This document shows, in pieces, positions 1 to 12,600 of a DNA stretch of 64,000 nucleotides. Source of the stretch: Liolophura sinensis (taxonomy: Eukaryota; Mollusca; Polyplacophora; Chitonida; Chitonidae). Position 1 is the first letter of the stretch. Every line of letters starts with the position of its first letter. The notes beneath the pieces were generated by a model. It was not told the origin of the DNA and did no database searches. It saw only the letters and a program-made list of their open reading frames with translations. A program made the position numbers and the translations under genes. The DNA lies in contig NC_088303.1 of assembly GCF_032854445.1 (NCBI RefSeq), forward strand, positions 3,479,501 through 3,543,500, written 5' to 3'.

Positions 1-153
1 CTGGGCCAGATACTAAAACAAAAACTCCTTGAGATGTCGCAGGAACAGCGTACTATGTTCTGGTGGAGAAACAGACACCTGGTGGGGCAGAGACTCATTT
101 TCACAAGGGCAATATTCCAACAGATCACACTTACATGTATGCTAGAAACTTGA
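1..153 (+). CDS. possible 3' coding end entering from the left edge
   Basis: Frame 1 is open from the first base to a TGA at 151-153, giving 50 codons. The peptide contains WWRNRHLVGQRLIFTRAIFQ and has an ordinary amino-acid balance, unlike the AT-rich random frames nearby. I do not recognise a family. No start or upstream splice site can be seen because the frame begins outside the window. It could be a terminal exon or a chance open frame; no canonical AATAAA follows closely. Confidence 0.25.
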   Translation: MGQILKQKLLEMSQEQRTMFWWRNRHLVGQRLIFTRAIFQQITLTCMLET

Positions 154-2621
154 AATTGATCATTTTTGTTCCAACGCCACACATACTGTGTGAGTGCACA
201 TGTAACTTGTCAGAGGAATGAATATACACATGCAATGAAAACTACATGCCTACAGTGGTTTATTTTTAAGTTTAAAGAGGAAAATTTACCTGTCCACTTC
301 AAGTCTATGCCCAAAACAGCAGACAGTGTTGCAGCAGAGATGCCTGTTTTTAATGTTTTGTGACCTGCAGGATGATTTGAAGCACATTTACCTAGTGTGT
401 GGTGGCACACATGGGAGGAACCTGACTTGGTTTGTAAATTAAATGCACACTGGCCCTCTCTACTACTCTAGCCAAGTAAATTAATCTGCTGATGTGTTTT
501 TATCCACCTGTGTGAGGCTGGGCCCTTATATGTGATGCAAGGCCTTATTGACCATCCTTAATCACACCACCCTATCTATCAGCCACATACTCCAATTTCA
601 CTCGCAGCACTCAAATTTTGCATTATTTATCAAATGTCAGCCCCAAAAGAGACATTTTAAAAACCAGGAACAATGAAACGTTGTCTGTGTTTGTTCCAGT
701 CTGTTTATACTCCTGTACTACCCTTGACCACAGAGCGTTTTAGCCGATTTTTAGACAAAATGGATATGTGGGGAAAATATAGAATTAAAAAGCTTTAAAA
801 CTGCTCAATCAAGTTCCATGTCAATGCAAACCACATCGCAGATGTACCCACCAAATATTATCAGGCTGCTGCGAAATCTGAGCACACAGTGACATATTAC
901 ATGTTTTGGCACAAGTGGACAGGTCAGGCCACAGGCCCCCATTAGTTTTCCATAAGCGACAATGTTAACGTTTAGCGCTGTAGCTCAGTCCCAAACATTC
1001 CGAGGCCAATAAGCTTTGGTGCATACCTGGCCCAGCCTGTGAGAAAGAAGCTGTAAAAATCTTGACATAGGTTGACCGTCAAAATCTGGACCTTTCCATG
1101 CCGGCAGCTGGGAGGGGTGCCTAGCAACGCCAAGGGGACGTCACTCGCAGCCTCATCACCACCTGTCTCCTTGTATCCTCTCGCCCAGAATTTCAAACTT
1201 TCACCATTAAAACTCATACCTGCCCAAAGCTTAGACAATTTCCATCATTTTGATACCAAGCATGCACCTGTACACCAAAAACGGCAGGCTGGCAGCAAAA
1301 AAAGACTTTACACCCTGAAATACACAGAACTACAATCGTCCCTACCGAAAAACGGAAGTTGTAATGGGGGTCTGTGTCCATATAAGGCTCGTTTACTACT
1401 GATCAATATCAAGGTCTTAGGAGCAGTGAGAAGGTACAAACTCCCTGTACAAAGCCGGGTTTGAATCTGCTCCTTGGACCTGTCGTAGACCACTGCCTAT
1501 TTCAGAATTGCTATAATGTAGAGTGAGACTGTACATAGCATTTGCCATGAAAATGAGGACCGTGGGAAGTTTTAAGGATTGGCAAAGTGTGAATACCGGA
1601 CGAGTGTGAACTTGGCTGGCAGTGCACAGCGAACAGTTCACAATTCAAAAGGGACCATTACCTCTTTTCCGATGAAAAATAATCATTGGTGGGAGGCCCC
1701 TGGGTCATTGCACCGCGCTGGGGTGCTAACTACCTCTGCCACGAAGGCCCCCGGCTGTCTTTTTTGTGACTTTTTTGCTGATAATCTTTCACACATGTGA
1801 CATAGACTTGTATGTCTGTAAAACTGGTGGAAGGCATGTGGTCTTGAAAGAATGGTTACTTAGTCACCAAGGCCTCAGAAACATTGAGATGGGAGGGAAT
1901 GCTGTGCGCCTTTAATTTTATTGTATTCCTGCATAAACCAGGATTCTGCTGGTGGACTAAGCATTGCCGAGGCCTGGTCCCTGTGCATTGTTTTAATGTG
2001 ATTGTATGTTAAATGTGATAACAACACAGCATTTTGAGTAATTCTAGACCAGCCTAATAAATTGCAATTCGCAGGTTTCGAGATAGTTATATAACGTCGT
2101 CGCTTTACTGCACAGTAGAGCCAATCTGGTAATTTTAACATGCGGTCGTATATAGAATATAGAGTACTAATTAAAAAGCATTAGACTGATCTCCTGAATC
2201 ATGTTTTTGGATGGATTTGGGTTCCCAATATTGCAAAAATAATGATGTTATCCCGGTACTTTGATCTAAAAACGATCAGTACCATCTTATAAGATAGGCA
2301 GTTAGCCCTACCGTGCCGTGAAGTGGCGACGTCATTTTGCAATAGGACATCACTGTTGTCGTAATGACGTAGCTCGAAAACTGCGTGTTAGCATCACCTT
2401 TTTTTACCTAATTCTTCTTAACCCATGGTGCTAAGGGACGTGTAAATAACTACTATTTATGCATTTACATGAACAGTTAGAATAAAACCCTGACTGAGGT
2501 AAACTGACAAGAGGCCGTATTTCAGCGGTAGCCTATGACCATTAGCCAGCTACCTCACTGTGTTCGCTGCTCTGGTTTACTCCATATGTTGTGCGTCTTT
2601 AATTATATCCAGGCATTCGGA
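154..2621. other. no recognised gene
   Basis: AT-rich sequence. The longest open frame (1072-1464, +) has no recognisable domain or good splice context. Apart from one copy of a dispersed module near 2012-2050, nothing is supported. Confidence 0.5.
2012..2050 (-). repeat. dispersed AAAATGCTGTGTTG module, copy 1
   Basis: Read on the minus strand, this stretch contains a TCTAGA-type word, then AAAATGCTGTGTTGTTATCA and an AT-rich tail with ATCACATT words. Two more copies lie on the plus strand at 9841-9900 and 52121-52175. It is probably part of a SINE or MITE that I cannot name. Confidence 0.55.
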
Positions 2622-2757
2622 GTCCTAGTCTAGGATTGAAAATCCAAGTCTAGCTGACTCCAAGTCTAGGATTGAAGATCCAAGTCTAGCTGACTCCAAG
2701 TCTAGGATTGAAGATCCAAGTCTAACTGACTCCAAGTCTAGGATTGAAGCTGACTCC
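2622..2757. repeat. 36-bp tandem minisatellite, about 3.7 copies
   Basis: The unit is about 36 bp, built from TCTAGGATTGAAGATCCAAG and TCTAGCTGACTCCAAG. Copies differ by single bases, and the last copy is shortened by an internal deletion. There is no coding potential. Confidence 0.9.
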
Positions 2758-3104
2758 ACTACTGTTTTCTTTCATTCAACCTAAGTATAGTCATTATTCC
2801 CAGCAAGTTTTCGAAATTGCTCTGATTTTTTGAATAACTGTCTTGCCGTCCTTGTAACTGAGACGAGATTAGGTGTAACAAGACACGCACGCCACAGATC
2901 ATTTTTACTCGACGGTGTAGAAAATCATTTCTAGTTATTTTGGCTGATAAAATACCAGAATTGTCGCACATGTGTGTTCTCTCCAAGGACACTCAGTTTG
3001 AGATAACGTTCAAGCGCTAAATTATAGTACTCTGCAAAATAACAGACAAGTCTCTTGCCTAAGTGATACTACAATATAATCCGTCATTGCAATAGATAGA
3101 GTTC

Positions 3105-3330
3105 TATTAATTCATCACAGTGACTGTATTAATTCATCACAGTGACTGTATTAATTCAACACAGTGACTGTATTAATTCAACATAGTGACTTGTATTATT
3201 TCAACACAATGACTGTATTAATTCAACACAGCGACCGTATTAATTCAACACAGTGACTGTATTAATTCAACACATTGACTGTATTAGTTCAACACAGTGA
3301 CTGTATTAATTCAACACAGCGGCTGTATTG
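3105..3330. repeat. 22-bp tandem minisatellite, about 10 copies
   Basis: Ten near-identical 22-bp units of the form TATTAATTCAACACAGTGAC plus TG, with scattered substitutions (TCACAG/ACACAG, GACTG/GGCTG). Confidence 0.92.
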
Positions 3331-4334
3331 CACTTTCAGGACATTACGTTGAATTTTTTTAAACAATGTTTTATTCAAGGAAATGAATAGGATCGACGAA
3401 GAGGCAGTGCCTTTCCAAATGTTTCTCCACGTGAAATATAGTTTACATTAGATACTGAACACAAACTTAGCAGATTGATATCTAATATTTAATTATCCGC
3501 CTAACTCGCATTTTTAAGTTAACTGACAAAACACTGGACAATATGAAAGGCAATGGTCATGGCTGTATCCCGATAAAGACCAAGTACGTTTGTAATGGAG
3601 ATAGACTTTCATGGGTAAGACAAAACCTTTTGCCGGCTGTCGAAAATACTACCCTGACGCGCCAGCCCTACTGGATTCGTCGGGGTAAAACTCCGGCAGA
3701 CTCTCCACTTGAACTGCCCACCTCGCTTAGCCACTCTTTATATCTGTCACAGGGCACGATGAGTTACCCACATCCCTCCGTAGAACAAGAGCAGTTCCCC
3801 GACCAGTTTGCTCAGTTTTTGAAAATCGCAGCCTGCCCTGCATTATGTTTTCTTCTTCAAAGGAAAAGTCAGAGATGCCAATAGACTTCAGACTTTGGTA
3901 ATGACGTTTACTGTTAACCGAAGTGAACTCACTGACTTAAAAAGCCGAAATATGCTAAGAGGAAGGCAGCCCGAAACCATTCTATTTCAAAACTCGAGCG
4001 ACATATACAAGGCAAAGCATCAACCATTAACCATGATCAAGAGTAATGGCGATTCTCTTGTCACAGGGTGACCCTGACTTATACCTGCCGATTAACAATC
4101 TCCTAAGAAGAAAATCCTGAGTAGTGTCTACCAAACTAAAACATTTATGCTGACAACCTGTACCAGACAGATGTCAGTTAGAAAGTGGATTAGGTAACAG
4201 TATTGTCGTAATTATTCATACAGTGTAATCCCTAATAACAATAATACTGTAACCTATACCAGCTAAGTATGTAGTCTTGGTAGATGCAGGTTATTTTTGC
4301 TGAGACAGATGAGCAACAAGCTGTATTAACTGGT
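3331..4334. other. no recognised gene
   Basis: An open frame at 3543-3884 (+) has no recognisable domain, and its inner GGGTAAGAC is not backed by an acceptor or a continuing exon. Nothing else is supported. Confidence 0.45.
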
Positions 4335-4811
4335 TTACTGGCACTGGCCAACACATAGGTAGCCCAAATGTAGTTCTGGATTGTTCTGAAGGGAAAGACC
4401 TGTGGCATACGTTTTCCATGTTTGTGGAGGATACGATGCCTTTAAGAGCCGGTCCGCTTCACTCATCAAATCGCCCACAGCCCTTCCGGTATTGGTGTTG
4501 GTTGTCGATCTGAATCCAGGGCCAACTCCCAAAAAACGCGCCCACTGAAAGCGTGAAATAGCGCCCGCTATACCATTATATGCGCTCGGAATATGCTTAG
4601 TTCTGAAAATGTTGTGATTTAGATACGCCAGTACTAACTCACGCACTAACTTCATAACCCGCTTAGACTTCGAAGTCTGTCTATTAACTATGTCCACAAC
4701 TGCACTATTATCACATCTAAATGTGATCCTGCGATTCCGCCAATATTCACTCCATAAAACGATCGACACAACAAAAGGACAGAGTTCCAGAAACGTCATG
4801 TCCTTCACCAC
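4335..4811 (-). mobile_element. DIRS-like retroelement fragment: RNase H and start of tyrosine recombinase
   Basis: The 158-aa minus-strand frame starts with an RNase H region: TFLELCPFVVSIVLWSEYW, then an active-site-type CDNSAVVDIVNRQTSKS and HIPSAYNGIAGAISRFQW. This arrangement is characteristic of DIRS-type retrotransposons, where RNase H is followed by a tyrosine recombinase. After a short linker, the beginning of the recombinase N-terminal domain follows (LLKASYPPQTWKTYATGL), but the frame stops about 20 residues later and the catalytic part is absent. Sequence just upstream (above 4811) contains stops in all frames, so the reverse transcriptase is lost or badly decayed. The element is a dead fragment. 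The family name comes from memory of the RNase H/YR motif order, not from a search. Confidence 0.72.
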
Positions 4812-6987
4812 TACGCGCCCATCCTAATGCTGCGGCAAGACTCCATATGCCTATCTGCCACTGAAATAGGAGCCCATACCAAATTCTCCAGCTCATTGGA
4901 GTCGCTATCATACCAATATTTATTCAGGAATTCAGGAATAGCCTAGTCCCATTACATGTGCTCAGAAATTGCTTCCACATGCTAAGATCTGCTTTCGTTT
5001 TATGTGTGACACGAATATAGTGGTGAGATTTAGCCGTCTAAAACCCATGCCTTCGAACTGAAACGGAGCTGGCTATGTATCACCTAGGTTTCCCGCGGCA
5101 ACCCAGACTGACTTTGCATGCTGGGGGCAATGCGTCACTGGGCTCGTCAACGCAGCGGGATCCCGTTCAAATTAACGTGAAACCCCAACTGATTATTCGG
5201 TTCAGTAGAACTGCCTGTGAGCAACCCATGACGATTTAGCACTTTGGAATTGCATGACGGGCATCAATGAAAGGAAGACCAAGCCAAATACCTGCTGAAG
5301 AGGCTGCCGGTAATTCCTCGAGGGTGCCACAGTATCCATTGTCATGGTTGTGGGCTGCTGGCCGTCGCTGGCTTACGGCGTGGCCGGAACGATCGGCGGC
5401 GGAACGGCAGCCGTAGAAAGCTCACCGGTTTCACCATGTCTTCTTGTGGTATTGGTTCCTCCCTGCGGTTGTCTCCCTGCTCGCTTGACTACTTTTCCTT
5501 TTTCCCTCGAGCGGCAGGATCGGGACTGCAAACTCAGAGACACAACTGACCTCCGAGGTTCGTCTCCCTGTAGCCTTCCTTGCAGATTTCCTCGAAACTT
5601 GCGCTCGCGGCATGAACCAAAAGATGTCCCAAAAGATGTCCCCTGAGTGTTTCAAAGACTCTCCAGAATTAACTATAGAAGATGCTTGAAATAATAAGAG
5701 CTTCCAGAATATGCAAGCATGTTCTGTCTGTCTGCTGCCCCGTCAACGACTGAAATTTGGCGGGCTATAGAGTTGTCACTACACATGTAATCACCAGTAA
5801 CGTATAATCATAGTTATGGTTGGCTGCTTAAACCCCGATCTCTCTCTGTTAACTAGTTACATATACTATTAACACAGGGGACATAATTCTAAGGCCGGAG
5901 TGGATTATCTTCCCTTAGGTTAAGGCTCGTACGCTATATAATGATAGTTAAACCATATGCTGTATTTTACTGGGTTTATTGATAATAAGAATGATAACGT
6001 TAAACAACGGTGACACTATGTTCCTAGCTTAATCGCATTCATGTATATGTGTATACCTAAAGACCCACGCACACGAGCACGCCCGTGCAAGGATATTTGG
6101 ATACAGCAGCGTAAGATACAATAGTTCAGGTTTGTGAGGCATTGATGGGAATACGCTATAATAGGAAATAGTCGTTAATTAAATCTTTTCAAATCTAGCA
6201 AATGTTTTCAAAAGCTGCTAATAAATAATTACCGTACAGTAAACCTCTTACATCTGGGACAGTGTCTGCAGATCAGAAAACTTGCTAAGACATATAGTAT
6301 TGCGCGTCTGTCACTGGCACGGGTACATGTTGGCTTAAGTAACGTGGATATATGTTATGAAACATTTTATTTGAAGAGCTTTAACTTGTGTCTCCTTCTT
6401 CGCTCTGATAATGGTGTAAAACCACAAATAATAAATTATCACTGATACCATGAGTACAACCACATAATTCTCACCCAAGTGGAGATTTTGTGATATTTCA
6501 GCTTGATGTGCAAAACAGTTATATGTTTAAAAATGTGCAAAAGGGTATTTTGTTGAAATGAATGCATGTATGGCGTGACCTTGTGAAAACACTGTAGATA
6601 AATGTGTTTTTTATCGATTTTATCTACAAATGTCGTAAAACAGAATGTGTATACAAAGTAGGAAACAGAAATTTGGATGAAAAATGAGGTTAAAACATGG
6701 ATGTTTTAATGTATGGCAATCATATTGAAATATTTTATAGACAAATCTTATGAAAGGCTCGATTTTTTGTTTAAAAGTTGCTGTGATAAAATTCTTTAAC
6801 GTTGCTCGTTCAGCCATGAAAATGCCATCACCTTAAACGAATCGAATAAGTACAAAAGACATTTTAAGAAGTTTTTATCTTTTAAAAAGAACGGACTTTT
6901 AATTATCTAGACTTGTGTATAAAGCGTAAGTTACCGCCTCTAAACCAGAGGTGAAAATACTATATGATCCCATGCAGTTCAACTTAC
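4812..6987. other. no recognised gene; possibly decayed retroelement flank
   Basis: Sequence next to the DIRS fragment (to about 5650) is GC-richer and may be decayed element body, but I could not align it. From 5650 to 6987 the DNA is AT-rich with no supported coding exon. Confidence 0.4.
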
Positions 6988-7079
6988 CTGTTAAACTGTG
7001 ATAGCTTCGGAACACTGATCGGGCAGCCATCACCGCCTTTGGTATAGGAACCATGAGTGTTGTTCTTACCACTGAACAT
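6988..7079 (-). CDS. candidate first coding exon of an unidentified gene
   Basis: On the minus strand an ATG at 7079 opens 30 codons plus two bases, then a near-perfect donor (AACAG|GTAAGTT) at 6987. The peptide begins MFSGKNNTHGSYTKGGDGCP and continues with a Pro/Ser-containing stretch. An in-frame TAA lies just upstream of the ATG, so it would be a true 5' coding exon. I do not recognise a family and found no matching next exon (phase 2) further down the minus strand; it may lie outside the left edge. A 21/22-bp array begins about 340 bp upstream. Confidence 0.4.
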
Positions 7080-7417
7080 GGACTTTAACACTCCCTTTTT
7101 TTAAGTTGTGTCTATAACCTCGTAGAAGTACGTAGAAGCCTGTGGGGAAATATACAGGGCAGTGTGACAAATATCACCATGTGATGAAGTGCATGGTACA
7201 CCGCTATGTGCCAATCAAATCCACTGTAATTTGGTCACACTAACATTTCCAGCGTAAACGCTGTTATCCAGTGTAGGAAATGGGAAGAGGCGATGTAGCC
7301 ATCAGCTGAAGGAAAGGTGGTAAGTATCGGGCAAGTTTACTTCAGAGGCTAGGTCGTGTAGACATCAACTGAAGGAAAAGCGATGGAAATCGGACCAGTT
7401 AGTTCCTTTTTTGCAGA

Positions 7418-8735
7418 GGTATTACTCTTTTTTAGAATAAGTATTACTCTTTTTTTGCACAAGTTTATGTATTATTCATTTTAGCCCCAATATTACTCAT
7501 TTGTAGTACATGCATTACTCAGTTTTAGTACATGTATTACTCCTTTTTAGCATCAGTGTTACTCCTTTTTAGCAAAAGTTTTACTCCTTTTATCACCAGT
7601 ATTACTCCTTTTATCACCAGTATTACTCCTTTTTATCAACAGTGTTACTCCTTTTTATCAACAGTGTTACTCCTTTTTAGCACCAGTATTACTCCTTTTA
7701 TCACCAGTATTACTCCTTTTATCACCAGTATTACTCCTTTTAGCAAAAGTGTTACTCCTTTTAAGCACCAGTACTACTCCTTTTTATCACCAGTATTACT
7801 CCTTTTAGCAAAAGTGTTACTCCTTTTTAACAACAGTGTTACTCCTTTTTAGCACCAGTACTACTCCTTTTTAGCACAAGTATTACTCCTTTTATCACCA
7901 GTTTTACTCCTTTTATCACCAGTATTACTCCTTTTATCACCAGTATTACTCCTTTTAGCAAAAGTGTTACTCCTTTTAAGCACCAGTACTACTCCTTTTT
8001 AGCACAAGTATTACTCCTTTTAGCAAAAGTGTTACTCCTTTTTAGCACCAGCACTACTCCTTTTAAGCACCAGTACTAATCCTTTTTAGCACCAGTACTA
8101 CTCCTTTTAGCACAAGTATTACTCCATTTATCACCAGTATTATTCCTTTTAGCAAAAGTGTTACTCCTTTTTAACAACAGTGTTACTCCTTTTTAACAAC
8201 AGTATTACTCCTTTTTAGCAACAGAACTACTCCTTTTTAGCACACGTGTTACTCCTGTTTAGCACAAGTATTACTCCTTTTTATCACCAGTACTACTCCT
8301 TTGAGCAAAAGTGTTACTCCTTTTAGCAAAAGTGTTACTCCTTTTTATCAACAGTGTTACTCCTTTTTAGCAACAATACTACTCCTTTTTAGCACAAGTA
8401 TTACTCCTTTTATCACCAGTATTACTCCTTTTAGCAAAAGTGTTACTCCTTTTTAGCACCAGTACTACTCCTTTTTAGTAACAGTGTTACGCCTTTTTAG
8501 CAAAAGTGTTACTCCTTTCTAGCACCAGTATTACTCCTTTTCATCAACAGCGTTACCCTTTTTTAGCAACAGTGTTACTCCTTTTTAGCGCCGGTATTAC
8601 TCTTTTCCAGAAATTGTCTTACTATTTTTTAAACCAATATTACTCATTTTTAGTAAAGGTATTTTTCCTTTTTAGCACCAGTGTTATTCCTTTTTACCAA
8701 AAGTTACTCCCTTTGGCACAAGTATTACTTCGTTT
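7418..8735. repeat. 21/22-bp tandem array, 1.3 kb, about 60 copies
   Basis: Units of the form TTACTCCTTTTAGCACCAG, with the T run varying from 4 to 5, which gives 21- and 22-bp forms. Internal variants (ATCACC, AGCAAA, ATCAAC, AGCACA) recur in blocks, showing local duplication of multi-unit segments. A 106-aa plus-strand open frame inside it is a by-product of the repeat. Confidence 0.95.
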
Positions 8736-8911
8736 TTGTTGTAAGTAAACAGGATTGTAATATGCTCCACCAATTTTCATCGCCATGATAATAATATACG
8801 GACTACCGTACACCGGTGATGCATGGTATCTGTGTCAAAAAGGTACACATATCGAAAGTTTCCCTTCTATGTACAGTATTTTCAACAGTCATTCTCAGAT
8901 TTCATTTGCAG

Positions 8912-9013
8912 CATAATTTTAACTACTGCACACTCGACTGTATCTTAAGGAAACTTGAAGAATTAGAAAGTCATCAATGGTCATTATCGATGGACGAGGC
9001 TCCTGTGGCTTAA
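8912..9013 (+). CDS. candidate 3' terminal coding exon of an unidentified gene
   Basis: A good acceptor (TTCTCAGATTTCATTTGCAG) ends at 8911 and is followed by 33 open codons and a TAA at 9011-9013. The peptide runs HNFNYCTLDCILRKLEELES and ends in MDEAPVA; it is charged and helix-like, unlike its AT-rich surroundings. No upstream plus-strand exon in the right phase was found, and no canonical poly(A) signal follows closely. It would converge on the phospholipase gene, whose stop is about 400 bp away. It may be chance. Confidence 0.33.
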   Translation, partial: HNFNYCTLDCILRKLEELESHQWSLSMDEAPVA

Positions 9014-9323
9014 CGCAGCCTAACGTTTGTTGTACGCCACCGATATGATATACATATCTCTACGTCTGATATAAGAAAGATGGTCAGTAACTTGCCAAAA
9101 GTGAAAAATCCTTGAGTCTGTTGTTGAACAAAAATTGTATTATTCTCTAGAATACAACTTTAACAGAGCAAATCCAGATGTTACAGGTTGTGTAATACTT
9201 GATTTTCTTTCAGAGTACCTGTACTAGTAAACGTTCTGAGGTTAAATGAAAGGCGATCTATTGGATAGCTCTTATAGAATTGAGTGTTAAAAGTTTTTGC
9301 TGATTAAGGCGCATGTACATTGT

Positions 9324-9329
9324 TTTATT
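9324..9329 (-). terminator. AATAAA poly(A) signal of the phospholipase gene
   Basis: TTTATT on the plus strand reads AATAAA on the minus strand, about 85 nt past the stop codon at 9414. Confidence 0.6.
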
Positions 9330-9413
9330 TTATCAACATACATAAGTGTGAGAAAAGTAAGTGGACATGTTGTGGATCCGGTATCTGTATAGATGCTATT
9401 GCTATCACAGATG

Positions 9414-9650
9414 TCACAAGCAAGAGTTAACCCAACTCTCCCGACACCAAGAGTAGGAAACAGTATTGAAGTGCGTGGACCCTCCAAACCGCACGGCTGT
9501 GTAGTAACTGGTCCTCACAACGTTACAGAATGTTTCTTTGACGTCACTTTTGGATACCAAGAACCGTTTAAAGGTTTGGGCGCAGACAGATTTCATTCTC
9601 GAGTAGAAAAGGTCATCGCATTGCTTTCGACTGATGCCTCTTTGGTGGCC
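9414..9650 (-). CDS. phospholipase A2 exon 2 (C-terminal half)
   Basis: The acceptor TATACTCTTTTGCAG precedes 9650. Seventy-eight codons, then TGA at 9416-9414. It starts GHQRGISRKQCDDLFYSRMK, the typical continuation after the active-site helix in secreted PLA2, and holds five cysteines and a YSWC motif near the end. Confidence 0.9.
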   Translation of the reverse strand, partial: GHQRGISRKQCDDLFYSRMKSVCAQTFKRFLVSKSDVKETFCNVVRTSYYTAVRFGGSTHFNTVSYSWCRESWVNSCL

Positions 9651-12600
9651 CTGCAAAAGAGTATAAACTAGATATTGTATATATAACATAAAGGATGACA
9701 ACATTTTATCTCAGTAAGGATTTTATTTCTAACTGTTCATGCAAATGCTTAAATACTAAAAAAATACATGTTCCCTAGCACCATGGCGTAAGAGCAATTA
9801 GATAAAAAAACTGCGGAGTAATGTTAATTCCAATGTTCTAGACGTCACTAGTCTAGATCCAGTTTATACTAAAAATGCTGTGTTGTTATCACATTAATAA
9901 ACAATCACATGGAGGCAGTGTAAAGAGGCTAGACTTTGGGTCGTAGAAATCACATAACTACAATTTTTTGGCGATGTATCTTTAATAATGCTAAATATAG
10001 TAAATGGATCTTTTTGAATCGGAAGTTTTGAATTTGTCAACACATCTTATTTATTTGTGACCCACATAGACCGCTTATATAGCTCTTGCAGCTCACCTAT
10101 ATGCATTTATAGAAAGGTTGTAACTACAGTCATCTAACTTTCATAACCGATGCAATGTGTCGGTGAATATAACGACTTTCTAAACGTATTTTACGCCAAA
10201 ACTGTCTAATGTAGCAAAATGGTTACACAGGCTGTAATGAAGAGCAGTAGATCTGTCTACAAAATTTCAGTTTCACAGCAGTAATTGTGTCCGGTTACTT
10301 GACCTTAAAATAATGAGAAAACTGCACTTTTGGTTAGAGTTTTAACTGCAGTCGTGGTCATTATAGTTCATTTATGACGTCACGTGACCCTTGAGCATAT
10401 GGAATTTCAGCTTGATCCGTGAAGTGGTTCTGAAAAAGAATATTGTTAAACGATTTCGTCATCTAACAAAATGGCGGGAAAGGGAGGTCATACCTGAATA
10501 TCATTTGTTTACGGCTGTGTAGTACTTTTGTTAATGATTACCCACCAGCAGTTTCCTTCAGTATTGACATTTTTTCGGGAACAGAGTGGATGCAGAGAAC
10601 ATGTTTAATCGTCCTAACGATAACAATAACCTTCCAAGCTTCTAACTTTGTGTTAAGAAGCGAACTTTTTGAGGTGGATTGTTTTTCAATATATTCTTGT
10701 CGTATTCATAGGTGAATAAGTAACGGTCTGCTAATAGGGGTGCAGAGATGATATACGTATATGTGAATAATTAATGCTCTGCTAATAGAGGAGCACAGCT
10801 GAGATACATATATGTGAACAGCTAAAGGTCTGCTAAGAGGGGTGCACAGTTGAGATACATATATGTGAATAAGTAACGGTCTGCTAATAGTGGAGCACAG
10901 TTGAGATACATATATGCCATTGATATATCACGCTGTTGAATTTCACGTAAATGTTATTAATCATAAATTCCAGTATTCTACTAACCGTGCAACATCCAAA
11001 GAATAGTTACCTGACCAAAAATGCCTTGGGATCTCTGATATTTATGAAATGATGGTTTGTCCTTTGAAAAATCAAAACAATCTGCTTACTCAGGCTCTGG
11101 ATTAAATCTTGGTGAGGGATTGTAGTATAGAGAGTCGAGAAGTCTCATGTACATACAAGTTTATGCTGCATTGCAGCTTTCAAATCTAAATCTTCGGTCA
11201 ATGTATTTAAATTGTTGAGTATCTACATGCATAGTACATCAGAGTTAATTGTAGCAATCACCTTTTACTAAATGTTTTAACTTGCTGTAGAGCTTGCGTT
11301 AACAAGTTAGACAGGAGCTTGGCTGTACATGCTCTTGACCCAGATGTAAATCTGGTAAAATGGCTTCGTGCATATGGGGTCACGTGCAAGTCAGGGCCAC
11401 GATCGCGGTTTTATGCAATAAACTACCCGCCTCACCCCCCCCCCCCCCACCCCCCCCAATCCTCCTAAGGTAATAGTGCGGTCACTATTTCCATCCCTTA
11501 ACGATTAAATAATGCAATCAGCGGACAGTTCGGCCATTATCACACTTTAGGTGGTTCACAAACTCACGATCTTAATTTACAGCACTTGGTGCACAGTCAA
11601 TAACCTTGAGAGTGTAAAAGTGTAATGGTTGACTTCAGACTATAGAGTAAGTGGGACTCACGATTTTGGCATAAAAATGTCTTTTTGGCATCCATGGAAC
11701 TGGCCTAGGAATTGTAATTTATAAGACCGTAAAATAGAGAGAAAGCCGGGGTTTAGCGCGGTAGACTTAGAACTGGGATCTGTTCCACTCTTCACAGCTT
11801 AGCATTCATGATTAAAGATCTGTACTCTTCCATTCACTAACTTGGAGTGTGCCGTCCTCAACATATCAAAGACGCACGCTACAAACACGTTTTCTTAAAT
11901 CCTACATTAATTCTTGATATCACAGTTATTCGTGACTAAGAATGACTCCAGCTTTACAATTAATATAAATGTACCTGTTGCATCGAAAACAAACCAAACT
12001 TTGCTAAGTGCTATTTTCGATACGAGTCCACGGCACTCGCCATCGTCCGGAATAAAAGATAAAGTCGTTAGACATTTGGATTGAAACGACGACGATTACA
12101 CCATTAAGATGGCGATTGACAACTTCTTTGGGAGTCTTAGCAATAACTGACAGAAGGAACTAAATGTATAAAGCAACTTTGTGAAAAGACCACATTTTCG
12201 GCAGAGCAGCCGAGTCTACAATGGCAGTGGTGTCACGTGATGTGAAAATGGCGGTATACGAAGTTCAGCTGCTGTCCGAGGTGATGAGCCGGTTATGTTA
12301 TTTATTAGTACGGCATAATGAGGCAGTGTTAATTCAGAATTACTTTCAGATCAAGGATAACTATACTATCCAAAAAAAGAAACGCATAGGTGTTTTGTTT
12401 TATTTTAAAATGAAATAAATACATTTTGTCTTCATTTCATGAGCAAAATGTGTTTTAATATTGTTAATAGTCACAGTTAGCACACATTTTATTCCTCAAA
12501 ACATTTCTTGGTTGAAAATGTTGAGTTTGGAGGCAGTTTTTGGAAGAAGTAAAAAATACAGCACCACACTGCATCACGTGCAGTCTTACACGCCGAACTT

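Noticed and set aside
1072-1464. 130-codon plus-strand open frame
   Set aside because: No domain, no splice support and a similar-sized frame on the other strand; random-looking composition.
7260-7325. Exon ending at a consensus GTGGTAAGTATC donor
   Set aside because: The upstream acceptors give stops in two phases, and the only open phase does not fit the exon at 8912; the segment is also part of a short local duplication.
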